Assembly (NCBI RefSeq): GCF_001668725.1
Contig: NZ_LZKL01000050.1
Coordinates: forward strand, 101,796-165,795
Direction of reading: 5' to 3'
DNA: 64,000 nucleotides
Origin: Mycobacterium sp. E787
GTDB lineage: Bacteria > Actinomycetota > Actinomycetes > Mycobacteriales > Mycobacteriaceae
The translations under genes were made by a program, and so were the position numbers. Positions within the stretch are counted from its first letter, which is position 1. Every line of letters begins with the position of its first letter. The notes below the pieces were generated by a model. The model saw nothing but the letters and a program-made list of their open reading frames with translations, searched no databases and was not told the origin of the DNA. Positions 1 through 6,295 of this stretch are shown piece by piece.

Positions 1-97
1 CACCGGGCGGGCAATCCCGGCACGCCTCGACGACGTCGACGTCGTCGTCGTCGACCGGCTCGCCGCGGATGAGCCGCAGGCCGTCGCTGATTTTCAC
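1..97 (-). CDS. Partial phage-element gene, 5' end only
   Basis: This is the first 32 codons of a gene that runs off the left edge. It starts with GTG at 97, and that start overlaps the TGA of the upstream gene by 4 bp, the same coupling seen elsewhere in this element. The visible part begins VKISDGLRLIRGEP, continues with an Asp/Val-rich stretch encoded by GAC/GTC repeats, and ends in a CRDCPPG sequence that could be half of a zinc-binding CxxC pair. It lies downstream of the capsid gene, so a head or connector role is possible, but I do not recognise it. Confidence 0.55.
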   Translation of the reverse strand, partial: MKISDGLRLIRGEPVDDDDVDVVEACRDCPPG

Positions 98-501
98 GGC
101 CCGCTCCCGTCGTCGGGGGTGTCGCCGGCGTGGTCGGGGTCATCGGGCTCCCAACCCGTCTCGGGCTCGCGATCACCACTCGGATACGGACGGGTGTACG
201 GGTGGTCATCACTCGGATGGGGGGGCGTATCCGGGTGTTCTACCGCGGTCACGTCGGGGCCGTTCGGGCCGTAATCCCACCCGAAATCCGGGCGGCGATC
301 CCAATCGGCGTACGGATCATAAATCGGTTCGTCGGGGTCGAACGACGGCAACGGCCACAAGATCTCCCCGTACGCGTCGCTGTTGGGTGAGTCCCACGGC
401 TCACCCGTGGCGTACGGGTCACCCAGCACGCCCTGCGGCCCGGCCGGGCGGCCCGGCGGCTGTAGCTGGCGGCCGGTCAGCGGGTCAAACCATCCGGTCA
501 T
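94..501 (-). CDS. Hypothetical phage-element protein, Pro/Asp-rich
   Basis: A 135-residue protein starting MTGWFDPLTG. The ATG at 501 overlaps the stop of the preceding 52-codon gene by 4 bp, which fixes the start better than the longer upstream frame. The sequence is strongly acidic and proline-rich, with many DP and PY-like repeats (for example DPDEPIYDPYADWD) and little predicted globular structure. It is second after the capsid gene in a minus-strand run. Its position suggests a head-associated or scaffold-like protein, but there is no recognisable domain and the function is unknown. Confidence 0.6.
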   Translation of the reverse strand: MTGWFDPLTGRQLQPPGRPAGPQGVLGDPYATGEPWDSPNSDAYGEILWPLPSFDPDEPIYDPYADWDRRPDFGWDYGPNGPDVTAVEHPDTPPHPSDDHPYTRPYPSGDREPETGWEPDDPDHAGDTPDDGSGP

Positions 502-656
502 CGCGGTTTTCTCAATCCTTTGACCGGCTCCGCGGAGCCCCACGCGCAAAACTCGACGCCGGTCAGTATCGGCAAGGTGACAGTTTCACCCGGCCCATAC
601 ACGGTGCCCCGGTAATGGATGCGCCATTTCGGTAGAACACGCACCGTCACGTTCAT
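498..656 (-). CDS. Small 52-residue phage-element protein
   Basis: A short gene that is easy to miss. ATG at 656 overlaps the TGA of the capsid gene (653-655) by 4 bp, and its own TGA (498-500) overlaps the ATG of the next gene by 4 bp. The product begins MNVTVRVLPKWRIHYRG, continues with VYGPGETVTLP, and ends GLRKPR. The 'tyr-x-pro-gly-glu-thr-val-leu-pro' style is common in very small proteins encoded beside capsid genes in actinobacterial phages. I infer a head-completion or accessory role from position only. The double coupling makes it very likely to be translated. Confidence 0.75.
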   Translation of the reverse strand: MNVTVRVLPKWRIHYRGTVYGPGETVTLPILTGVEFCAWGSAEPVKGLRKPR

Positions 657-1900
657 GAGGTCGGCAAATTCGAGATAACCAGGCAGGCGGGCGGACGAGT
701 TACAGCCAAAACCAGCCTTTCTTCAGCGACCGTTCTCAGAATGTTGCGGCTGAAATCGTCATTCGTGTAGCCAATTCTCATGCTCAATGGTTCGCGAATT
801 GCCACATAGCCGAGTTTCGACGTGTCGAGTAGCAGGCCTTGGCCGATAACCATTTGCGTGGTCTGCAGAACGGGAATGTTGAACACTTCGTTGGCTTGGT
901 CGGCGGTCGGGTCGGGTTGGGCCATGAACCTGCCGTAGCTGTCTTTAACCCGGCGAATACTACTCCACGTAGTAGGGTGGAGTACCAGCAAATCTGGTGT
1001 CGCCAATGCGGGGCCAACACGCAATTCAGCAATGCTTTTCTCGATGGCATCGAATGCTGTGAGCAGGCTGGACCCGCTCCCACCCGTATCCACCGACGCG
1101 TCATACCGCAAAACGCCGGGCGTCGCTAAAAAGCCGACCATGCCTGGAAACGGTTCGCTCGGCGGTGACCCCGCAAACGTCAAACCACTCTGAAGTAATT
1201 GGTAATTTTCAATATCAATAACTCGGCGATACAATTCAGCGCCGCAATAGGACCGAAAAGCGGGCCAATCGTTTATTACTTCCCAACTCAGACCATTGTT
1301 CGCGGCGAGTTTGACCGCGGTCGCGGTCAGCGCGTCCGTCTCGAATATCAATTCGGGTTTCAGGTCCCCTTCGGCGACCGCCGCCGCTTCACCCGACGTA
1401 CTAATATGCCTAATAAATGTAATCGCCGGCGTTTCAATTGCATAACCGGGCAACCGATTCAACAAACGGCTCTCGTGAATGGCCTCGACCGGGAACGGAA
1501 ATCGCGTGGCTGGCAATAATGGGTCGGCGGTGCTAAAGCCGGGTGAGCGTGTTTCGATGCGGCAGTGTTCGCCGCGCATCGCGGCGGCCTGCAATCGCCG
1601 CAGTTCTTGGTCGCTGAATGCCAGCGGCGCGAGCTGTCCGGCGGTGTTGATCGCGGTACCGCGGCCGCGCGTGGCGCCGCCGACGTGCGGGTCACCCGCG
1701 CGGGCCAGCTCGGACTCCGCCCGCTTCACCCGGCCTTGCAGTTGGCGGAACTCGCTCAACATGCTGCGTTCGCGCGGGTCCAGGTCGTCACGACCCGACC
1801 GCTGAGCACGCGACAACGACTCATCCAACATCCTCTGCAATCGGTCGCGGCGCTCACGCAAAAGCGCCAGCTCGCCGGTCAAGGCGGATGAAACAGACAC
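653..1900 (-). CDS. HK97-family phage major capsid protein
   Basis: A 415-residue protein. GTG at 1900 is preferred because AAAAGGA lies about 8 bp upstream and the sequence in front of it is poorly protein-like. Residues about 5-70 form a charged coiled coil (LRERRDRLQRMLDESLSRAQ), the delta-domain-like arm usual in HK97 capsid precursors. The rest (from PLLPATRFPFPVEAI onward) has the features of the HK97-fold capsid: a P-domain-like middle with GLSWEVINDWPAF and a C-terminal segment GYTNDDFSRNILRTVAEERL. It resembles the capsid genes of phiRv1/phiRv2 (Rv1576c, Rv2650c), from memory. No prohead protease gene lies immediately upstream: 395 noncoding bases and then unrelated small genes are there. 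Confidence 0.9.
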   Translation of the reverse strand: MSVSSALTGELALLRERRDRLQRMLDESLSRAQRSGRDDLDPRERSMLSEFRQLQGRVKRAESELARAGDPHVGGATRGRGTAINTAGQLAPLAFSDQELRRLQAAAMRGEHCRIETRSPGFSTADPLLPATRFPFPVEAIHESRLLNRLPGYAIETPAITFIRHISTSGEAAAVAEGDLKPELIFETDALTATAVKLAANNGLSWEVINDWPAFRSYCGAELYRRVIDIENYQLLQSGLTFAGSPPSEPFPGMVGFLATPGVLRYDASVDTGGSGSSLLTAFDAIEKSIAELRVGPALATPDLLVLHPTTWSSIRRVKDSYGRFMAQPDPTADQANEVFNIPVLQTTQMVIGQGLLLDTSKLGYVAIREPLSMRIGYTNDDFSRNILRTVAEERLVLAVTRPPACLVISNLPTS

Positions 1901-2295
1901 CGGGGCAGTCCTTTTCGGGGGGTAAAACGCACACGGGGACTTCGCCCGGTCTCTCACCTGGGCGAACGGTGCGTAGCCTTTGCGGCCCGGTGCCGTACTG
2001 ACCCTGCGATTCCCGGTGACCCCGCAATGGGTCTTATCTGGCTCCGATGCGCCGGGGCTTAGGCGCCCCTTATCGCCGCAGGTGTCACGGACAGCCTAAA
2101 CCCCCATTGCCGTTACCTAGCAACATGATTCGGCTCGCGTGTCTGCATTGCCGTTACACGGCACCGTGTTTCGGGCCGGGCGTGCGCCATCGGCGCCAGC
2201 ACCGAAACGGGGCCCTGAGAGCCCCGGAGAGCCACGAACACGCCCGGGGCGGTGTTCGGGGTTGGTGGGCGTCTTGGGGATATGCGGCGGCCCGC
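1901..2295. promoter_or_regulatory. Intergenic control region upstream of capsid operon
   Basis: This is the only gap of any size inside the element's minus-strand run, and it separates the early-type genes from the capsid genes. I see no convincing ORF in it. It contains the 12-mer CATTGCCGTTAC twice (2105-2116 and 2146-2157). Each copy sits inside an imperfect palindrome (TTGCCGTTACCTAGCAA and TGCCGTTACACGGCA on the plus strand). I infer operator or activator sites for capsid-operon transcription; the promoter itself cannot be named. Confidence 0.5.
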
Positions 2296-2631
2296 TCAGC
2301 CCGCGTCGCGGCGGTGCCGGGCGGCCAAGTCCATCTGCCGCTGTGCTTTGAGCGCCAGCACCTGCCCGGCGTGATCGCCGTACACCTCGCGGGCCAGCAG
2401 CACGGCTTCGACGGCGGCGGCCAGCGCCACTCCCACCGCGTCGCCCTCGGCGATGTCGAGCAGGAGCCGGCCCAGCGAATCGCCGTGGTCGTCGTCCTCG
2501 GCGCTCGTGGCGATGGTGCTGATGAGCCGGCGGGCGGTGGCGAAGGTGTCGGACAGCCCCACTAGGCTCGCCAGTTGCTCGGGCCGGAACTGGCCCCAGT
2601 CGGCGCGGTCGTCGTCAATCGGGTCGGTCAT
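2296..2631 (-). CDS. Hypothetical phage-element protein
   Basis: A 111-residue acidic, mostly helical protein beginning MTDPIDDDRADWGQ and ending AARHRRDAG, with an alanine-rich amphipathic middle (VGVALAAAVEAVLLAREVYG). Its ATG overlaps the stop of the upstream gene by 4 bp (2628-2631), making it the last member of a five-gene coupled set. It is followed by the 395-bp control region and then the capsid gene. I recognise no domain. A small-terminase or replication-accessory role is possible from position, but unsupported. Confidence 0.65.
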   Translation of the reverse strand: MTDPIDDDRADWGQFRPEQLASLVGLSDTFATARRLISTIATSAEDDDHGDSLGRLLLDIAEGDAVGVALAAAVEAVLLAREVYGDHAGQVLALKAQRQMDLAARHRRDAG

Positions 2632-3032
2632 ATCGGTTCTCCTGGTGGTTGGCCGCGGGTGGCGCGGATGTAGGCGTCAACCTCGCGGCTGTCGATGTGC
2701 CGGCGCTTCGCCTGCACCGTCGTGTCGACGACCGACCAGGGCATGTCGGCGGGGGCGGCGGCTTCGGCTTCGCCGCGGGTCTCGAAAAACAGCCAGCGCG
2801 CGAGGAGGTCGCCGCGGCGCCGCGGCGGCCACACAATCAACGCGTATCGCCCGCCGGCAATGGGCGGCGGGATAGGCACGACGGCCGGCGCGACGGTCGC
2901 GGCCAGACTCCCCGCCCCCAGCAGGTGCGCGACAGTCGCCGGCCGGCCGGCCCGGCCGGCGCGGTGTTCGCGGGCAAGCCACCGCCGCACCCGTTTACGG
3001 CGACGGCGCCGCTTACCGCGGCGGCCCGTCAT
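2628..3032 (-). CDS. Hypothetical basic phage-element protein
   Basis: A 134-residue protein with a very basic N-terminus (about a dozen Arg/Lys in the first 18 residues), a hydrophobic stretch near residues 35-55 (HLLGAGSLAATVAPAVVPIP), and a C-terminal half with WSVVDTTVQAKRRHIDSREVDAYIRA. The C-terminal segment reads like a substrate- or DNA-binding helix, but no family is recognised. ATGA overlaps join it to the genes on both sides, so it belongs to the same transcript. The extreme N-terminal charge may indicate nucleic-acid contact, an inference only. Confidence 0.6.
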   Translation of the reverse strand: MTGRRGKRRRRRKRVRRWLAREHRAGRAGRPATVAHLLGAGSLAATVAPAVVPIPPPIAGGRYALIVWPPRRRGDLLARWLFFETRGEAEAAAPADMPWSVVDTTVQAKRRHIDSREVDAYIRATRGQPPGEPI

Positions 3033-3433
3033 ATCCGACCGTCCTCGATCGCGCCCATGAGCGCCGCGTCGGCCAGCCGACGCAACTTGCTGACGTTCAA
3101 AGAGCCGTTAGGCCGGGTGGCGGCGGCAAGCGCCGCGGCGAAAGCGTCGTGATCGGCGAATGCCCCCAGCATCGCCATCGCGGCGACATAGGTTTGCATC
3201 GTTCGCTCGCAACCGAAATCGGAGTACTGAAGCCCGCGAACCTGCGCGCGGTACGGGTCTGGCGCCGGGCCGGGCTTGCGGACTTGGTTCGGGTCGCCGG
3301 TGCGCCGCATCCGCCGATAATGCTTCTCGCACAAGCCCTTGGCCTTCACCTGCCGTTGGCAGGAGTCGACCGAGCATGGCGTGACCGAATTGCCGCAATT
3401 TTGCGGTGGATTCATCCTTTCGTCGGCGGTCAT
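3029..3433 (-). CDS. Zinc-finger phage protein, HNH-like N-terminal motif
   Basis: A 134-residue protein starting MTADERMNPP, with the ATG at 3433 overlapping the preceding stop by 4 bp. Residues about 20-48 carry the Cys-x4-Cys-x9-Cys-x2-His arrangement in CSVDSCQRQVKAKGLCEKHY, followed by RRMRRTGDP. This signature is frequent at the front of actinophage HNH endonucleases and small zinc proteins. A full HNH catalytic core is not visible: the remaining 85 residues are helical (MQTYVAAMAMLGAFADHDAF). It is therefore best described as a zinc-binding, probably DNA-binding protein rather than a proven nuclease. Confidence 0.7.
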   Translation of the reverse strand: MTADERMNPPQNCGNSVTPCSVDSCQRQVKAKGLCEKHYRRMRRTGDPNQVRKPGPAPDPYRAQVRGLQYSDFGCERTMQTYVAAMAMLGAFADHDAFAAALAAATRPNGSLNVSKLRRLADAALMGAIEDGRI

Positions 3434-3630
3434 GTCGGGGCCTCCGCGCCGGCCACCAACGCGTCGATCACCGCCGACGCGTCGGCCTTGGTCAGCGCCG
3501 CGGACGTGGTGATGTCGCGGCCCACGATGGCGCTGGTCAGCGCCATCCGCGCGGCCCGGTCGGTCACGCCGGCCTGACGCCACAAGGCGAACATCAGGCG
3601 GTGCTGGGCCGGCGTGGCCGGTTCGGTCAT
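3430..3630 (-). CDS. Small phage protein, recombination-accessory-like helical domain
   Basis: A 66-residue protein starting MTEPATPAQHRLMFALW. The ATG at 3630 overlaps the stop of the upstream gene, and its stop overlaps the next ATG, both as 4-bp ATGA junctions. The pattern 'AQ-x-x-L-x-x-L-W-x-x-G' followed by LTKADASAVIDAL is one I associate with a small helical domain found alone or at the C-terminus of phage single-strand-annealing and replication proteins. That link is by pattern, not by a profile search. Its position between a replication-type gene and a zinc-finger gene fits an early function. Confidence 0.65.
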   Translation of the reverse strand: MTEPATPAQHRLMFALWRQAGVTDRAARMALTSAIVGRDITTSAALTKADASAVIDALVAGAEAPT

Positions 3631-4178
3631 CGGTGCTCCTGAAACGGGTCGGGGCCGACTCCGCGCCACGCCGGCCACGGGTCATCCGGCCCGCGGACAA
3701 ACTCCGGTTCGCTTTGCCATGCGCCGTTTTGGCGCGGGTTGCTCCTGTCCTGTCCTTGCCTGTCCTGTCCTGTCCTTAGAGAGTCCGCGTCCCCGTCCGC
3801 GTCTCTGTCCGCGTCTCTGTCCCGCGGGACATTGCCTTGGGCAGCGGTTTTCGCGCGGTGACGCGCTTTGCGCGCGCGCTCTTTGACAGCGCTACGCTCG
3901 CGTTGCTCCCACTGCGCGCGCGTGGTCTGCGTGGACAAAAAATCAACGATGAGCCAACCATCATGGAGGCGTGCGCACAGTCCAGCGGCGACGAACGCGG
4001 GCATGTCGTCGGCGGTGAGCCATCGAATCTCTGGCAGGTCATCGGGCGCGATTACCCCATCGGTGCGATTGGATGCCGACCACGTCAGCGCCGCGATGAA
4101 CGCCCGAAACTGATTGCCCGATAGGCGACTAAAGCGGCGGTCGAGCAACCATCTGTCGGGGATGCGTGCATCGGTCAT
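3627..4178 (-). CDS. Phage replication-type protein (putative)
   Basis: A 183-residue protein, the first gene after the excisionase. The N-terminal about 95 residues (MTDARIPDRWLLDRRFSRLSG through WLIVDFLSTQTTRAQ) look like the winged-helix start of phage replication-initiator proteins, which test gene dosage or bind origin DNA. Then comes a basic linker (VKERARKARHRAK) and a low-complexity tail with DRDADRDADGDADS and GQDRQGQDRS encoded by short tandem repeats. phiRv1 and phiRv2 carry a protein of this general size and position. The tail repeats may vary in length between strains. Confidence 0.55.
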   Translation of the reverse strand: MTDARIPDRWLLDRRFSRLSGNQFRAFIAALTWSASNRTDGVIAPDDLPEIRWLTADDMPAFVAAGLCARLHDGWLIVDFLSTQTTRAQWEQRERSAVKERARKARHRAKTAAQGNVPRDRDADRDADGDADSLRTGQDRQGQDRSNPRQNGAWQSEPEFVRGPDDPWPAWRGVGPDPFQEHR

Positions 4179-4262
4179 GGCGCCGCCTGACGTGAAACTG
4201 CGTGGCGCGCTTTGGCGTTACTGGCGGGGGTGGCAGGATCGCGGGTGAACGCCAGTTCACCG

Positions 4263-4297
4263 CGAACGCCGCCCCGCCCACGGGCGGCGTTCGTTTT
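4263..4297 (+). terminator. Perfect 12-bp hairpin followed by TTTT
   Basis: CGAACGCCGCCC (4263-4274) pairs perfectly with GGGCGGCGTTCG (4282-4293) around a 7-nt loop, and TTTT follows on the plus strand. It sits directly beyond the excisionase stop codon. The T-tract is placed for stopping plus-strand transcription; for the minus-strand element genes it is a hairpin without a U-tract. It could shield the operon from antisense transcripts, or attenuate transcription between xis and the downstream genes. Confidence 0.65.
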
Positions 4298-4518
4298 CAT
4301 GCCGCCCCGCCACCGTAGGGCGTCATTGCGGCGTCGACTTCGTTCAGGTCGATACGGACCAGGCGGGGGCCGTTGCGGTAGGCGCGGATGCGGCCTTGGG
4401 CGACCATCAAGCGGACGGTGCGCCGGGTGATGCCCAGATATTCGGCGGTGTCGGTGATGCTGGCCCAGCGGCGCGCCGGACTGTCTTGGGTGCTCGGATG
4501 GGATGCGGCTAATGGCAT
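4297..4518 (-). CDS. xis: Excisionase / MerR-type HTH protein
   Basis: A 73-residue protein with a compact helix-turn-helix of the excisionase (MerR-like) type: SITDTAEYLGITRRTVRLMVAQGRIRAYR, followed by the usual short wing GPRLVRIDLNEVDAAM. These proteins bend attachment-site DNA and set the direction of tyrosine-integrase recombination; some also regulate transcription. AAAGGG lies about 9 bp before the ATG at 4518. It is downstream of and co-oriented with the integrase, with 151 bp between, the same arrangement as Rv2657c and Rv2659c in phiRv2. Its length is normal for the family. Confidence 0.85.
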   Translation of the reverse strand: MPLAASHPSTQDSPARRWASITDTAEYLGITRRTVRLMVAQGRIRAYRNGPRLVRIDLNEVDAAMTPYGGGAA

Positions 4519-4669
4519 GACGAAACAGCCCTTTCGGGTGTTTCGGCTTGCCTGAGACCGATGTTCGCGGGTAGGCGGCTCGGCGTGCGATTAGCCGGGC
4601 ATCACGGCTCGTCCGTGTGACCCGCTCGCCTGAGACGGTACTAGCGTTCCGCGAAACCGCCGCGATGTT

Positions 4670-5809
4670 CTACGGCGTGTCGGCCAGCTTGCTTAACAGC
4701 GTGGCGATTTCGCGGTCGCGGCCCGCGGCGGCGTGTTGGTAGCGCATGGCGGCGGTCGGGGTCGAATGGCCTAACCGGGCCATCAGTTCGGCCAGCGTGG
4801 CGCCGGTCGCCGCGGCCAGCACCGCCCCGGAGTGCCGCAGATCGTGAAAGCGCAAATCCGGCCGACCGGCCTTCTCGCGTGCCTGGTACCAGTGCCGGTA
4901 CAGCGTGGACGGCTGCAGATGGCCGCCGTTCTCCGCGGCGAACACCAGCGCATCACGGTCGGCGGCCACGTATTTCGCTAGGTGGGCTTCAATGGCGGGG
5001 ATGATGTGCGGCGGGATGGCCACGTCGCGCATCCCGGCGTCAGTTTTGGGCGTCGTGGTGACGTAGCCGTCTTTTTTGGTGCGGACCGCGGCGCGGCGGA
5101 TGCGGATGACTTCGCCGGACAAGTCGATATCGCCGCGACGCAATTCGACAATCTCGCCGAACCGCATCGCGGTCCAGGACGCCAGCGTGACCATCAGCGC
5201 CAGTTTCTCGGGCATCGCCGCGGTCAGCTCGCCCAGCTCGGCCACGCTGGCGGGCCGAATGGTGATCGCGCGCTTGGACCGGCCCGCCCCGACGATGCGG
5301 GCCGGGTTGGCGTCGATCAGCTCATCGTTGACCGCGCTGGCGAAGATGGTGCGCAATAGGCTGTAGGCGTGCGAGCGCATCGTCGGGCGGTCGGTTAACG
5401 TGGCGGCGTGCCAATCGCGGACATCGCCGGGCGTGATCGCGGCGAGCGGCTTCGCGCCGAACGTCGGCAACAGATGATGTTCAAGGATCGCGGCGTAGTG
5501 GTCGCGGGTGCGGGCCTTGATCGGCCGGCCGGCGACGTGCCGACCCGCCAGCCACGTCGCGGCGTACTCGCCGAACGTGACCCGCGGACGCTTGACCACC
5601 GCGGCCGGGTTATACAGCCCGTTGTCGATGTCGCGGCGCCGGTCGGCCAGCCACGCTTGGGCGTCGATCTCTTGCCCGAATGTTTTCGGCGCGGTGATGT
5701 AGCGCCCATCCGGGTCGGTGAACCGGACTTGATAGCGCCCGGATTTCAGACGGCGGATATTGCCGAACGGACGTTTCTCGCGTGCCACTGGTTTTGCTCC
5801 TCGTGCCAA
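4670..5809 (-). CDS. int: Tyrosine site-specific integrase
   Basis: A 379-residue integrase. Residues about 15-65 form the arm-type DNA-binding domain (GRYQVRFTDPDGRYI). Residues about 75-165 form the SAM-like core-binding domain (TFGEYAATWLAGRHV), and residues 185-375 the catalytic domain. The catalytic set is complete: Arg216 (TAMRFGE), Lys255, His322 and Arg325 (HDLRH), His348 (LGHST) and Tyr357 (MRYQHA). It should therefore be active for integration into the tRNA-Val site whose 3' end is found at 5916-5938, about 110 bp upstream of its start. It resembles Rv2659c of phiRv2 in size and setting. Confidence 0.95.
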   Translation of the reverse strand: MARGAKPVAREKRPFGNIRRLKSGRYQVRFTDPDGRYITAPKTFGQEIDAQAWLADRRRDIDNGLYNPAAVVKRPRVTFGEYAATWLAGRHVAGRPIKARTRDHYAAILEHHLLPTFGAKPLAAITPGDVRDWHAATLTDRPTMRSHAYSLLRTIFASAVNDELIDANPARIVGAGRSKRAITIRPASVAELGELTAAMPEKLALMVTLASWTAMRFGEIVELRRGDIDLSGEVIRIRRAAVRTKKDGYVTTTPKTDAGMRDVAIPPHIIPAIEAHLAKYVAADRDALVFAAENGGHLQPSTLYRHWYQAREKAGRPDLRFHDLRHSGAVLAAATGATLAELMARLGHSTPTAAMRYQHAAAGRDREIATLLSKLADTP

Positions 5810-5834
5810 ATACGTGCCAAATCAAGGATACGCC

Positions 5835-5864
5835 GGTTCACCATGGTTCACCATGGTTCACCAT
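5835..5864. repeat. Three tandem copies of GGTTCACCAT
   Basis: The decamer GGTTCACCAT occurs three times without spacing (5835-5844, 5845-5854, 5855-5864), between the integrase start and the tRNA-derived att core. Directly repeated decamers beside an att core are typical of arm-type integrase-binding sites. An operator controlling int is the alternative. The 10-bp period puts all copies on one face of the helix. Confidence 0.7.
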
Positions 5865-5915
5865 ATGGGCAGATGAAAGCATATTTTGCGCTGGTGAGAA
5901 CGTTGCTAAATCTAC

Positions 5916-5938
5916 TTCAATCCCAGTATCGCGCACCA
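5916..5938 (+). other. Attachment-site half: 3' end of a tRNA-Val gene
   Basis: The sequence from TTCAATCCCAG to TATCGCGCACCA is the T-loop, the 3' T-arm strand, the acceptor strand and an encoded CCA of a tRNA with acceptor 3' strand ATCGCGC. I recognise this as the usual mycobacterial tRNA-Val 3' end. The sequence to its left (GAACGTTGCTAAATCTAC) does not complete the tRNA, so this is only a fragment. It is read as the bacterial-side or phage-side half left by integration, with the intact tRNA expected at the other end of the element, left of this window. The exact length of the crossover core cannot be set from one end. Confidence 0.8.
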
Positions 5939-6071
5939 CGGTTCAGCACTGGCGAGCCCCGGGTGTGCCGGGGTTGCGTCGGCCCGGCGAAGCGGCGAAT
6001 CATCACAACCATGACAGCGCGCCCCAAAGGGAGCCAGGCCACAGCATCAGCTGTTGCACTGGCGTTGATGG

Positions 6072-6269
6072 GTGAGCGTGCCCCTTAGACGTGTTGACGA
6101 ATTGAAGCCCGGAGACCGGATCCGCATGAAGATCGGGCACGCCACCGTCGTAGCGACTGAACCCCTGGACGGGGACCGCACTCTGCTCACCTTCCTCTAC
6201 GGGACGCAAAGGCCTGCCGACAACTCCGTCACCGTCGACGTCCTGGACGACGACGAATGGGGTTGGTGA
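6072..6269 (+). CDS. Small conserved-looking hypothetical protein
   Basis: A 65-residue acidic protein, GTG start, beginning MSVPLRRVDELKPGDRIRMK and ending DVLDDDEWGW. 'DELKPGDRI' followed by alternating beta-type sequence (HATVVATEPL, RTLLTFLYG) suggests a small beta-barrel (SH3- or KOW-like) fold. It is the first gene outside the att site on the chromosomal side and has no partner on its strand. I do not recognise a family. The codon pattern is typical for this genome, supporting a real gene. Confidence 0.6.
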   Translation: MSVPLRRVDELKPGDRIRMKIGHATVVATEPLDGDRTLLTFLYGTQRPADNSVTVDVLDDDEWGW

Positions 6270-6295
6270 GACGAGCGGCCCGCCCGAGGCCGCGC

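Noticed and set aside
24..56. Repeated GAC/GTC triplets that look like a microsatellite
   Set aside because: They are in frame as Asp/Val codons of the partial gene at 1-97, so coding is a better explanation.
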